Assembly (NCBI GenBank): GCA_018652685.1
Contig: JABIBQ010000073.1
Location: forward strand, 62,001 to 126,000
Source of the DNA: Candidatus Bathyarchaeota archaeon
GTDB lineage: Archaea; Thermoproteota; Bathyarchaeia; TCS64
Length of the DNA stretch: 64,000 nucleotides
Reading direction: 5' to 3'
Within the stretch, counting starts at the first letter, position 1. Each line of letters begins with the position of its first letter. Position numbers and translations under genes: made by a program. The notes below the pieces were generated by a model that worked only from the letters and a program-made list of their open reading frames with translations, made no database searches and was not told where the DNA came from. Of this stretch, positions 28,831-38,097 are shown piece by piece.

Positions 28831-30609
28831 TTACTCCCTGTAGAGAACCTTGCCCGGTTTCTTCCCGGTGTGGCTCATCTCGTCGACGACATGAATGCCG
28901 TTGACGATTACGTGATGAATCCCATCGGGGTAGACACACGGGTCAAGGGATGTGGACATGTCCTTGACCTTGTCAATGTCCATGATGACGAGGTCGGCGT
29001 ATGAGCCAATCTTGACTACCCCCCTGTCCTTGAGCTTGAACTTCTGGGCTGGGAAGCCCGTCACGTGGTGAACTGCCTGCTCGATGCTCAGGACCTTCTC
29101 CTCTCTCACGTTGTCCTCGAAATATGCTGCGAACCCGTTGAAGCTGTTCTGGCTGGGTTTGAACCATGGAACTGACTTGGCCTCCCACTCGGTGTTGATA
29201 GCCAAGGTGTCGATGCCGGCCATCATGGCGGGGTGCTTGTAGAACAAGCTCTTCACAGGACTGGAGAAGTTCCTGGCGTGGAGCTTTGTGTAAGGGTCCT
29301 CCATGAGAATTTCAAACAACGCGTCAAGGGGCTTCACACCCATTTCTGACGCGACCTTTGACACTGTTTTCTCAAGATAGGACTCGTTCTTGCACTCAGC
29401 TATTTTCCTACCCATGCTCCATCGGGGGTTGATGTTAGGGTTGAGCCCGTACCACTTACCTGACCAGATGGTTGCCTTGATCTCATCGCGGAAATCTGTC
29501 ATGCTCAACGCCTTAGCGAGCTGTTCACGGCTGCCCGTGACTCTGACCCATGGAGTGAGAGCTGCTGCAAGCCAGTTGTTTGCGTAGAGACCGTAACCTC
29601 CTGTGTTCGGGATGAGGTCAAATGATACGTCCAAGCCTTCCTCGATGGCATCGTCCACGGCTTGAAGCGTTGCCTTTGCTGCTGCCGCTGTCATCAATGC
29701 GTTACCTCCAGGGTAGACATCGTATAGCGGGCCGAGATGGCTAATCTGGACCGCTGTCCCTGCCTGCCTGCCTACATCGATGGCTTCCAGTATACCGTTG
29801 ATCTTGGGTGGTGGGAACTCTCCTGGACGCCTTGCCTTCCTGAGGCCAGTCCTGAGGCTGTGACTCTGGTAGATTCCGTTGTACTCTGCGACGATCTTGT
29901 TGAGCTCGATGAGCTCCTCCTTGACTGCCCAGTAACCAGGGTCGTAGTCCCTGCCGACGCTCATGCCTAGACACCCATCCTCCATGGCCTGCCTGAGGTG
30001 GGGCTTCATAGAATCTATCTCGTCATTTGTTGCTTTTCGTTCATAATCAAGACCCATTGCCATGACCCTGACGTTTCCGTGGCCAACCATTGGCACAAAG
30101 TTTGGGCTTATACCGAAGGACTCCACTTTGACGCAGAACTCCCCCATGGTATTCCAATCAACTTCCCATCCTACTTGCTCCTTGTGATGGACGTTGAACT
30201 CATCCCTCTCGATATGCCCAGATGGGTAGTACATCGCCGGGTATAGCTCTCTGAACAGGTCGTAAAGGATCATACCACCGCTGACGTATTCGCCGTATGG
30301 GCCAGGGCTTCCGCCGCACTGTCCACCGATGAATGTGGTTATCCCCTGCCTTAGGAATCCTTCTGCTTCTGGGTAGTAGAGGATGCTGATATCGCCGTGG
30401 TTGTGTACATCAATAAAGCCTGGGCTCACGATCCTGCCCTTAGCATCGATCTTTTTACTTGCGTACCCTAGGTCTTCCCCGATAGCGGCGATCCTGTCTC
30501 CGTTCAATGCCACTTCGCTCTTGAACGGCTTCTCCCCGGTACCGTCAACGATGGTGGCGTTCTTGATTATGACATCGTAGTCGTCTGACATGAATAAAGT
30601 ATGTTCCAC
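28831..30609 (-). CDS. N-acyl-D-amino-acid deacylase-like amidohydrolase
   Basis: 592 aa; DVIIKNATIVDGTGEKP...PGFIDVHNHGD...GITTFIGGQCGGSPGP; paralogue of 20559..22331. Confidence 0.88.
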   Translation of the reverse strand: MEHTLFMSDDYDVIIKNATIVDGTGEKPFKSEVALNGDRIAAIGEDLGYASKKIDAKGRIVSPGFIDVHNHGDISILYYPEAEGFLRQGITTFIGGQCGGSPGPYGEYVSGGMILYDLFRELYPAMYYPSGHIERDEFNVHHKEQVGWEVDWNTMGEFCVKVESFGISPNFVPMVGHGNVRVMAMGLDYERKATNDEIDSMKPHLRQAMEDGCLGMSVGRDYDPGYWAVKEELIELNKIVAEYNGIYQSHSLRTGLRKARRPGEFPPPKINGILEAIDVGRQAGTAVQISHLGPLYDVYPGGNALMTAAAAKATLQAVDDAIEEGLDVSFDLIPNTGGYGLYANNWLAAALTPWVRVTGSREQLAKALSMTDFRDEIKATIWSGKWYGLNPNINPRWSMGRKIAECKNESYLEKTVSKVASEMGVKPLDALFEILMEDPYTKLHARNFSSPVKSLFYKHPAMMAGIDTLAINTEWEAKSVPWFKPSQNSFNGFAAYFEDNVREEKVLSIEQAVHHVTGFPAQKFKLKDRGVVKIGSYADLVIMDIDKVKDMSTSLDPCVYPDGIHHVIVNGIHVVDEMSHTGKKPGKVLYRE

Positions 30610-30664
30610 TGAGAACTTAACATTTAGTCCGTTGGTTTAAATCAACGACATAGGATATCAGTCT

Positions 30665-31513
30665 ATGAAAGTCGTTCTTCTTGGCACCGGGGGTCCGAGA
30701 CCTGATCCTCACAGGATGGGGCCGTCAACGCTAGTCTCCATCGGGGATAACAACATCATCGTTGATGCTGGGAGGGGAGTTGCAACCCGTTTGGTGCAGG
30801 CAGGTGTCTCCATCACTGATTACGGTTTTGTCTTTATCACGCACCACCATTTTGACCACACGGGCGGACTTGGCGATCTCCTCTTCGCGGCGTGGAACAA
30901 GGCCAGGAATAAATCGATTCACGTATTCGGTCCCAGGGGAACCAGGAAGATGGTCAATCACCTCTTTGAGGCATATGAGCGTGATATCTGGTACAGGTTG
31001 TCCGAGACTGAGCTGACGGTGGAGAAGCTCATTGATATAAGGGAGATGGTCAAGGTTCACGACGTGGACCCAGGGGTGATCTACATTGGTGAGGAATGGA
31101 TGGTCTCTGCGGATTATGTCGAGCACGGACATGGGTTGGGACTGAGCCGTAATGATTGGCCATGCCTTGCATACAGGGTTATTGAGGGAGAGAGTAGCGT
31201 GGTAATCAGCGGTGACGCTGTGTACTCAAAGGAGTTGGTTCTGTTCTCCAAGGATGCCGATGCCCTCGTCATGTGCTGTTACTTCGCGGGGGAGGAGCTC
31301 AAAGACCATGACACAAGGCTAATTGCTGAGCACGTGCTGACAAGCTCACTTGATGCCGGTAGGATCGCTGCTGAGGCAAACGTCGGAAAGATGGCCCTCG
31401 TCCATATCAAGGAAAAGCCCCAGAGGCTTCTCGATGCCATGATCGATGAAATCAGAAAAGATTATGACGGGGAGGTAATCGTGGGCGAGGACCTCCTTGA
31501 GATAATGGGCTAG
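30665..31513 (+). CDS. MBL-fold metallo-hydrolase (RNase Z-like)
   Basis: 282 aa; VVLLGTGGPRPDP..., ITHHHFDHTGGLGDLLFAAW, VVISGDAVYSKEL. Confidence 0.88.
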   Translation: MKVVLLGTGGPRPDPHRMGPSTLVSIGDNNIIVDAGRGVATRLVQAGVSITDYGFVFITHHHFDHTGGLGDLLFAAWNKARNKSIHVFGPRGTRKMVNHLFEAYERDIWYRLSETELTVEKLIDIREMVKVHDVDPGVIYIGEEWMVSADYVEHGHGLGLSRNDWPCLAYRVIEGESSVVISGDAVYSKELVLFSKDADALVMCCYFAGEELKDHDTRLIAEHVLTSSLDAGRIAAEANVGKMALVHIKEKPQRLLDAMIDEIRKDYDGEVIVGEDLLEIMG

Positions 31514-32034
31514 ACTCGTTTTATCGAGACTATCTCGATGGGCGGAGTGAGCCTCTGGCCCTCGTATGGCTCCACTTGGATGGCCCTTACAACGTTCATT
31601 CCCTCGATGACCATACCGAATGCGGCGAATCCTTGCATGTCTGGGTTCCTGTTGCCCTGGTAATCAAGCGAGGGCTGGTTGCCGATGCAGAAATAGAAAC
31701 TGCTCTTGGCAGAGTTTGGCTTGAACCTGCCCATGCTTATGACGCCGTCAACGTGCTTCAAACCAGTTAGGCTTGTTCGCTCCAGCTTTATGGGACTATA
31801 CTCCTTGTCCTTTGGCACCTGGCCGCCCTGGATAACCTCGATCTTGACAGGAGAGTCAGGCTGGTTGTCCATTGTAACAGTTCTGAAGAAAGTGGTTCCA
31901 TTATAGAGGCCACCATCGGTGTACTTCAGGAAGTTGCCTGAAGTGATCGGAGTCTTCGATGCGAAAATCTCCACCTTGATGTCCCCCATGGTGGTCTTGA
32001 TCAATACAACTGGATTAGAACTCAATTCAATCAA
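31510..32034 (-). CDS. Peptidyl-prolyl cis-trans isomerase, cyclophilin type
   Basis: 174 aa; VEIFASKTPITSGNFLKYTDGGLYNGTTFFR, GFAAFGMVIEGMNVV. Confidence 0.92.
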   Translation of the reverse strand: MIELSSNPVVLIKTTMGDIKVEIFASKTPITSGNFLKYTDGGLYNGTTFFRTVTMDNQPDSPVKIEVIQGGQVPKDKEYSPIKLERTSLTGLKHVDGVISMGRFKPNSAKSSFYFCIGNQPSLDYQGNRNPDMQGFAAFGMVIEGMNVVRAIQVEPYEGQRLTPPIEIVSIKRV

Positions 32035-32069
32035 TTAGAATCGTGGAAGGTTGTATATGAAAAGAGGGG

Positions 32070-33428
32070 TTAGTGCCTTCGTCGGCGCTGACCCTGTCCA
32101 CGTGAACCGCGTGATCCGCCTGATCCACGAGACCCTCGAGATCCACGGTACCCACCAGGCCCATATGATCCGCCGGATGAACGCTTCTTGGTCTTCAGGC
32201 ATGGTAGACAGTAGACAGGTCGTCCATCGGTTGGTTTGAAGGGCAACTTGAACTCGGTCTTGCACTTTCTGCAGATGGCCTTGTACTTCTCAGCTGGACC
32301 GCCTTTAATCTCGACGGTTGTTTTCAGCTCGGTAATCTTCGTGTTGTTCTGTGCCCTGATATCGGCTAGAGCCCCTTCCTCGCCGTGTGCGACGAAAGTG
32401 ATTGCGGTTCCCTCGGTCTGCATTCTAGCTGTTCTTCCGATCCTGTGGAAGTACGCCGTGGTTTCATTAGGTATGTTATAGTTGATGATGTGAGTGATAC
32501 CGCTGATATCAAGACCTCTTGCCGCGATATCTGTGGCTGCCAAGAAGTCTATCCTGTCCTTCCTGAATCCACGAGTGACCTTGTCCCTCTGGGACTGGGT
32601 CAGGTCGCCATGAAGTGCTCCGGCGTTGAATCCACCGTTTTTCAGCTTTTTTGAAAGCCTGTAAGCACCCCTCTTGGTCCTTGTGAAAATAATGGCTTTC
32701 TGGATGTTCTGCTCCCCAATGAGTTCCTTGAGTACTGGGTAACGGCTGTTATGGTCAACCTTGATGAACCTCTGCTCAATCTCCTCAAGAGTGATCTCGT
32801 CCTTGCTAACTAGGATCTTCTCAGGCTTGTTCATGTATTTGTTGCATATCTTCCAGATGTTCCTGTCCATGGTTGCAGAGAACAAGCTAGTCTGCCTATT
32901 CTCTGGGACCTTGTCCAGTATCTTGTTGATGTCCTTGATGAAGCCCATGTCCAGCATCCTGTCTGCCTCGTCCAGAACCACCATCTTGACGGCCCTGAGT
33001 CTCAGGGTGCCCCTGTTCAGGTGATCGATGAGTCTGCCTGGTGTGCCTACGACTATGTGGACGCCTCTCTTGAGCTGGTTTATCTGTTTGTTAATTTTCT
33101 CGCCACCATAGACGGGTAAAACCCTGACCCCGGTGTACCTGCTGATTCTTGAGATGTGCTCTGCTATCTGTATCGCCAGCTCACGGGTTGGCGCTAAGAC
33201 GAGTCCCTGGACCCGCTTGTCGCTTAGATCGACGGATTCCACCATGGGAATGCCAAAAGCTGCTGTCTTGCCAGTTCCTGTCTGGGCCTGACCTATTACG
33301 TCCCTGCCTTTGAGTAGGGGCACAATTGATTCTGCCTGAATAGGCGATGGCGTTTTGAAACCCAGAGCCTGGATGCCTTTGAGGACATCCCTGCTGAGGG
33401 GAAGATCGTTGAAATTCTCTACCTGCAT
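32070..33428 (-). CDS. DEAD-box RNA helicase with C-terminal CxxC-x17-CxxC zinc ribbon and RGS/RGG-like tail
   Basis: 452 aa; AQTGTGKTAAFGIP, VLDEADRML, SATMD, HRIGRTAR; CRKCKTEFKLPFKPTDGRPVYCLPC then GYRGSRGSRGSGGSRGSRGQGQRRRRH. Confidence 0.95.
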   Translation of the reverse strand: MQVENFNDLPLSRDVLKGIQALGFKTPSPIQAESIVPLLKGRDVIGQAQTGTGKTAAFGIPMVESVDLSDKRVQGLVLAPTRELAIQIAEHISRISRYTGVRVLPVYGGEKINKQINQLKRGVHIVVGTPGRLIDHLNRGTLRLRAVKMVVLDEADRMLDMGFIKDINKILDKVPENRQTSLFSATMDRNIWKICNKYMNKPEKILVSKDEITLEEIEQRFIKVDHNSRYPVLKELIGEQNIQKAIIFTRTKRGAYRLSKKLKNGGFNAGALHGDLTQSQRDKVTRGFRKDRIDFLAATDIAARGLDISGITHIINYNIPNETTAYFHRIGRTARMQTEGTAITFVAHGEEGALADIRAQNNTKITELKTTVEIKGGPAEKYKAICRKCKTEFKLPFKPTDGRPVYCLPCLKTKKRSSGGSYGPGGYRGSRGSRGSGGSRGSRGQGQRRRRH

Positions 33429-33557
33429 ACGTTTCTGCTCATATCACTAAACTACGCATGCGGTTGCCTTGTAAGCGTCTCCATACATGAATATGTTTGA
33501 CGTGATTAGCCCCCTAATCCAGTAGGTGGCATTTAAAGGTATCATCCTTTATTAAAC

Positions 33558-33595
33558 AAAAAAAGTTTTTACTGGAACCCCGATAGCGGGAATCC
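33558..33595 (-). terminator. Hairpin plus U-tract, intrinsic-terminator-like, downstream of the CxxC-x17-CxxC gene
   Basis: Minus-strand GGATTCCCG-CTAT-CGGGGTTCC stem followed by AGTAAAAACTTTTTTT. Confidence 0.5.
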
Positions 33596-33615
33596 GGCAA
33601 CTATGACGAAGGTAA

Positions 33616-33783
33616 CTAGTACCTACGTGGTGGCCTGTGCTTCTTGAAGCATTCCTGGCAGTAAACTGGTCGACCCTCGGTTGGCTTGAACGGAACCTCG
33701 GCTTCTTGTCCACAGTCGCTGCAGGTGACCTTAGTCATCTCGCGTGGACCACGGTCGTAGCTGCGCCTCTCTCTATAACCCAT
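33616..33783 (-). CDS. CxxC-x17-CxxC domain small zinc-ribbon protein (not in ORF track)
   Basis: Manual translation: MGYRERRSYDRGPREMTKVTCSDCGQEAEVPFKPTEGRPVYCQECFKKHRPPRRY*. Confidence 0.9.
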   Translation of the reverse strand: MGYRERRSYDRGPREMTKVTCSDCGQEAEVPFKPTEGRPVYCQECFKKHRPPRRY

Positions 33784-33941
33784 TAATTTCACTCCTCTTA
33801 CGTAATTGGATACTCAGAATAAACGCCTAAACGATACTCCAGATATCTAGAAAACAGAAACCGACATAGTATTAAAACACTACGCAGTCGAGGTATTTAT
33901 TTCTCGAATAGGTTGAAATATTGAGGTTCTCCAGATAAGTC

Positions 33942-34256
33942 ATGGCTGGCAAGGTAGGGAAGGACAGCAAAGTCCTGGAGCAGTTCATCCAAATATACTG
34001 CGATACCAAGCACACGGAAGCTGAGAAAAGCGATAAAGATGGGTCGAACCTCTGCATTGAGTGCAACGAGACCTTGGAGTACTCAAAATCAAGGAGAGAG
34101 TTATGCCCACTTGATCCGAAACCTGTCTGTAAGAACTGTGAGATTCACTGCTACAAGCCAGATCAGAGGCAGAAGATCAAGGACATCATGAGGCACTCCG
34201 GGATGCAACTCATCAAGAGGGGTAGGTTAGATATGCTATTCCATTACTTTTTCTAA
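33942..34256 (+). CDS. Nitrous oxide-stimulated promoter family protein (YgbA-like)
   Basis: 104 aa; IYCDTKH...LCIECNETLEYSKSRRELCPLDPKPVCKNCEIHCYKPDQRQKIKDIMRHSGMQLI. Confidence 0.85.
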   Translation: MAGKVGKDSKVLEQFIQIYCDTKHTEAEKSDKDGSNLCIECNETLEYSKSRRELCPLDPKPVCKNCEIHCYKPDQRQKIKDIMRHSGMQLIKRGRLDMLFHYFF

Positions 34257-34598
34257 TTGTTACCATCCAATGAAACCGTTTTTTCATCTATGTCACTCTA
34301 TCTGCAACAAGACTATAAGCCACTGTTCCAACCCAGTGACGCCATGTTCACCATGCTCGATGTGGGAAACTTCTTTCTATTCATCTCAGGATTCCTGATG
34401 ATTCACACGGCCTACAAGGACAGGGAAGTCTTGACCGGGTACAACTTCACGGGGAGTCTGATGCTTGCCATAGGCATCTCCTTCGTCATTGTCTTCTACA
34501 TCCAGCAAGGATTCTGGTTGAGCACGTTCCTCACACTGCCAAACTACCTCTACTGGATCGTGGTCGTGGTATCACTGCTAAGAATTAAGAGAAAATAA
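34257..34598 (+). CDS. Small integral membrane protein
   Basis: 113 aa, about three hydrophobic helices; directly follows 33942..34256. Start uncertain (TTG 34257 or ATG 34290). Confidence 0.55.
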   Translation: MLPSNETVFSSMSLYLQQDYKPLFQPSDAMFTMLDVGNFFLFISGFLMIHTAYKDREVLTGYNFTGSLMLAIGISFVIVFYIQQGFWLSTFLTLPNYLYWIVVVVSLLRIKRK

Positions 34599-34667
34599 TC
34601 AGTGGCACCATACTCTTTCTATATACATTTAGTTTAAATGTAAGAGTTCATCCATATTCTCGGTCTG

Positions 34668-35882
34668 GTGTATATATTGGAAAACAGCATGCGCGAATAT
34701 TATCTCATGGTTATTAGCGGGACATTGACGATGTTCGCAGGAGGTTTTATCTGGCCCATCTTCGCGCCCTTCGTCAGGACCGAGTTCACAGCATCTCTCC
34801 AGCTAGTCGGATTCGCCGTATCAGGATATTTCCTCCTGAGGATGTTCACAGAGTTCCCCATCGGCGTCCTGAGCGACAGGATGGGACCAAGACTCCCTCT
34901 GATTGTGGGAAGGGTATTTGCAGTCATCGGGGCCTACCTCTGTTACAGGACCACAAACATCTGGATGCTCATCGTCGCCAGAATGATCTGGGGAATGGGT
35001 GACGCCAGTTTCTTTTGTATAGGCATGAGCTACGTTAGTCGTCTATTCCCCGCGGAGAAGAGAGGCAGGGCAATGGGAATCTTCCAGGCCGTAGAGATGG
35101 TCGGAAGCTTCATGGGTCAGACTATTGGTGGCTATGTCGCAGCAGTTTATGGTCCACGATTAAACTTTCTTCTCACAACAATCGTAGCGGTCATCGCATT
35201 GATATCGGTAACCATGATTAGGGGAAACAACAGCACTATGAAAATAAGCAACAAGAAGGTGAGCCTCATCCCTACGAGGGAAGAGATGAAGAAAGTTCTC
35301 AGCAAGACGCTCATAGTTGCCTGCATAATCAATCTAGTCACCATGATGATAAACAGTGGTCTCCTAGGCACCATACTACCTATCTACGCTACGGAGAACC
35401 TCGGACTACCTCTGACACAGTACGCGCTACTTGTATCAGCCAGCACCATCGGTAGCATCTCAGGCAACCTCATCGGGGGCGCTTTAAGCGACAAGATGGG
35501 CAGGAAAAAGATTCTCCTAATCGGATTTGCCATTGGAGCTCTATCAATATTCGGAATAACGATATTCCCTTCATTCATTCCACTACTGGTAATGATGTTC
35601 TTCAAGGGGATATTTTGGGGAATCGTCTATGGTGTGGTTCCGGCTTACATAGCAGACGCGGTACCCGACGAGGTCAGGGGAATTGGTATAGGCACGTTCA
35701 GGACATTCATGGACCTGGGTGGACTGGTAGGCCCCATGGTTATGACTTCCATCGTAGCTGGCTTCGGTGGAGCACAAGGCTATGTCTATAGCTTCTACTT
35801 TGGAGTCGCCACGATAATCGCGCTCATCGGTCTAACCATGACTCTTAAGGACACTACGGGCAAATCTGTAACAGTTCATTAA
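34668..35882 (+). CDS. MFS transporter
   Basis: 404 aa; FPIGVLSDRMGPRLPLIVGR, GGALSDKMGRKKILLIGFAIGALS. Confidence 0.92.
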   Translation: MYILENSMREYYLMVISGTLTMFAGGFIWPIFAPFVRTEFTASLQLVGFAVSGYFLLRMFTEFPIGVLSDRMGPRLPLIVGRVFAVIGAYLCYRTTNIWMLIVARMIWGMGDASFFCIGMSYVSRLFPAEKRGRAMGIFQAVEMVGSFMGQTIGGYVAAVYGPRLNFLLTTIVAVIALISVTMIRGNNSTMKISNKKVSLIPTREEMKKVLSKTLIVACIINLVTMMINSGLLGTILPIYATENLGLPLTQYALLVSASTIGSISGNLIGGALSDKMGRKKILLIGFAIGALSIFGITIFPSFIPLLVMMFFKGIFWGIVYGVVPAYIADAVPDEVRGIGIGTFRTFMDLGGLVGPMVMTSIVAGFGGAQGYVYSFYFGVATIIALIGLTMTLKDTTGKSVTVH

Positions 35883-36046
35883 CTAGGACTGCATGAGAAA
35901 AAAGGCCAATTTCATTTTTCAGAGTTATAGGAGAATCCTAGTACTCCTTGGGTATCATTGTGCGCGCTCAACATGATCATGCCCGACAGGTAGGTAGTAG
36001 CTTGTAACATATATGGAAAATAAAATGGTGAAAGAGGTTTAGGCTT

Positions 36047-37330
36047 CTACTTAATTTGGGCAACATGAACGCTACAGGAGATACATGGATCATAGGCTCT
36101 CACCATGATCTCGAGTGCATGTTTCACCTCGTCCACCGGTTTGTCAGCCAGATTACCTGCTATGACCCTTGTGTCCTTCTCGATGTTGTAGGCATTTTGG
36201 GCGGTTGGGGTTATGATGTTTGACTTTGTTATCCGTCCCTCACCGTCAAAAGTGTAGTCGTGGTAAAGAAGACCTCTTGGAGCTTCAACCGCGTTGATGC
36301 CTCTGGACTCGAAAACCTCGAAATCAACCAAGCCCTCGTTTTCCAGACCGGAGTCTATCAATGAGTCTATTACCTTTACGCTGTGTTCAACATCGTGTAC
36401 GAGTTCGATGGCTTGTGCTAGATTGTTGCTGATGGTATTCCTGAAATCCAGAAGCCCTCCGTGTTCATTGTACAGTTCGGCGGCTGTTCCTTTGAGTTTC
36501 CCGTGGTTGAAGTATAATCTCGGTAAAGCTCCAACCATGAAAGGCCTGTCTTTGTAGGACGAGAACTTGGCGTACGAATGGCGATTAACCGACTCGTTTG
36601 TCAAGCTCTCATATTCTTTCTCTGGGATTCGCTCATTATCAGAAGTGAGGATATGGTCACCCAGATAGCCGAACTCGGCGCCTGAGTCCAACGCGAGAAG
36701 CACGTTGTCGGAAACGTTGTAATCCGGAAGAGTGAAACCGCTTAGAAGATTTACGGCAAGAACTGTAGTGGGCTGCACTTTCAATAGCTGTTCCTTGATC
36801 TCAAGTAGAGCATCCTCGGATGGAACTTTGGAGAAGCCCCCAACGCGCTCGTTCATTCCGTGCACATCTCTACCACTCAGTGCAGTATGGATCATGTTCC
36901 CAGTTTTCTTGAGATCAAGAGCAGCCTCGACGGCGTCAAGATGCGCTGTGCTCATGTGGATAGCGTCTGGAAACCCTAGGAAATCCGGCAACGCCAACAT
37001 GAAAACGTGTAACGCATGGCTTTCTATCGTCTCTCCGTGGATTAGTAGGTCTCTTAGCCTGTGAGTCTGTGGTGTTGAGTCCACCTTAAACGCGTTTTCG
37101 ATGGCTCCTATACTTGCCAAGCTATGACTGGCAGTGCAAATAGCGCAAATCCGTCTGGTAACATCAGGTACTTTATCGTACTGCATAGTCTTGATGAGAT
37201 GCTCGAAGAACCGTGGACCTTCAAAGATGTTGAACTTGACGTCCTTCACCTTATTACCCTCCAGTATTACCTCGATTCCACCGTGGCCTTCGACCCGTGT
37301 AAGTTCGTCTATTGTTATGGTTTTACTCAT
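36047..37330 (-). CDS. [NiFe] hydrogenase large (alpha) subunit, group 3b-like
   Basis: 427 aa; N-terminal RICAICTASHS and C-terminal DPCISCSVH nickel ligands, with a 5-residue extension VAQIK. Confidence 0.95.
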   Translation of the reverse strand: MSKTITIDELTRVEGHGGIEVILEGNKVKDVKFNIFEGPRFFEHLIKTMQYDKVPDVTRRICAICTASHSLASIGAIENAFKVDSTPQTHRLRDLLIHGETIESHALHVFMLALPDFLGFPDAIHMSTAHLDAVEAALDLKKTGNMIHTALSGRDVHGMNERVGGFSKVPSEDALLEIKEQLLKVQPTTVLAVNLLSGFTLPDYNVSDNVLLALDSGAEFGYLGDHILTSDNERIPEKEYESLTNESVNRHSYAKFSSYKDRPFMVGALPRLYFNHGKLKGTAAELYNEHGGLLDFRNTISNNLAQAIELVHDVEHSVKVIDSLIDSGLENEGLVDFEVFESRGINAVEAPRGLLYHDYTFDGEGRITKSNIITPTAQNAYNIEKDTRVIAGNLADKPVDEVKHALEIMVRAYDPCISCSVHVAQIK

Positions 37331-38096
37331 TGTTGTTACCTCCTAAGAACCCAGCCGCAAGCTCGCCGCTGAAGACCCTCAGCCTGTTCATGATATCCAC
37401 TTCGGTATATCCCAAGTCGAGTAACATCTTGTACTCGGCAGCAAAAGTTTCTGATCCCTCAACGGTTCCCCGACATCCTATGCAGTCAAGACCTAGGGAT
37501 GGACATCTCGCGTTACATCCTGCTTTTATGATTGGTCCAAGGCAGGGCTTTGACTCTTCTGTGATCAAGCAAGGATACTCGTTGATCTTGCACTCTACAC
37601 AGACCGGGTAGGTATACCTCTGTGGGAGGTCTCCGTGTAGCAGAGATGAGACTGCCTTGAGTACCTCAGTCTTCTCGACAGGGCACCCTGGTATCTGGAG
37701 GTCTACCGTGACATACTCTCTGATTGGTTTTGAGGGTAGCGCATCGAAGAAACCTGGCTCCACTCCATAGACATCCTGCAGTTTCTCAGCCAATGTCGTC
37801 TGGTCATTCCTCATGGACTGTATGCATCCGTCGATGGCACAGTTACCGAAAGCTATGATGACCTTGGACCTCTCTCTGATCTCTTTCAGCTTCTTGAGGT
37901 CATGTTCTGTTGACACTGTCCCCTCAACGAAGGCTATGTCCACTTCTCCCGGCTCCTTGTAGCTGCTTCCCTCTTGGAAATCAACTATCACAAACCTGCT
38001 GACAAGATCAAGTAACTCGTCCTCCATGTTGAGTATCTGTAACTGATCTCCCGCACATCCTGTCAGGCTGAAAATCCCTAGTCTTGGTTTGCTCAT
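37323..38096 (-). CDS. [NiFe] hydrogenase small (delta) subunit
   Basis: 257 aa; GIFSLTGCAGDQLQ, FGNCAIDGCIQ, IPGCPVEK, Cys-rich FeS segment. Confidence 0.93.
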   Translation of the reverse strand: MSKPRLGIFSLTGCAGDQLQILNMEDELLDLVSRFVIVDFQEGSSYKEPGEVDIAFVEGTVSTEHDLKKLKEIRERSKVIIAFGNCAIDGCIQSMRNDQTTLAEKLQDVYGVEPGFFDALPSKPIREYVTVDLQIPGCPVEKTEVLKAVSSLLHGDLPQRYTYPVCVECKINEYPCLITEESKPCLGPIIKAGCNARCPSLGLDCIGCRGTVEGSETFAAEYKMLLDLGYTEVDIMNRLRVFSGELAAGFLGGNNNE

Positions 38097-38097
38097 C

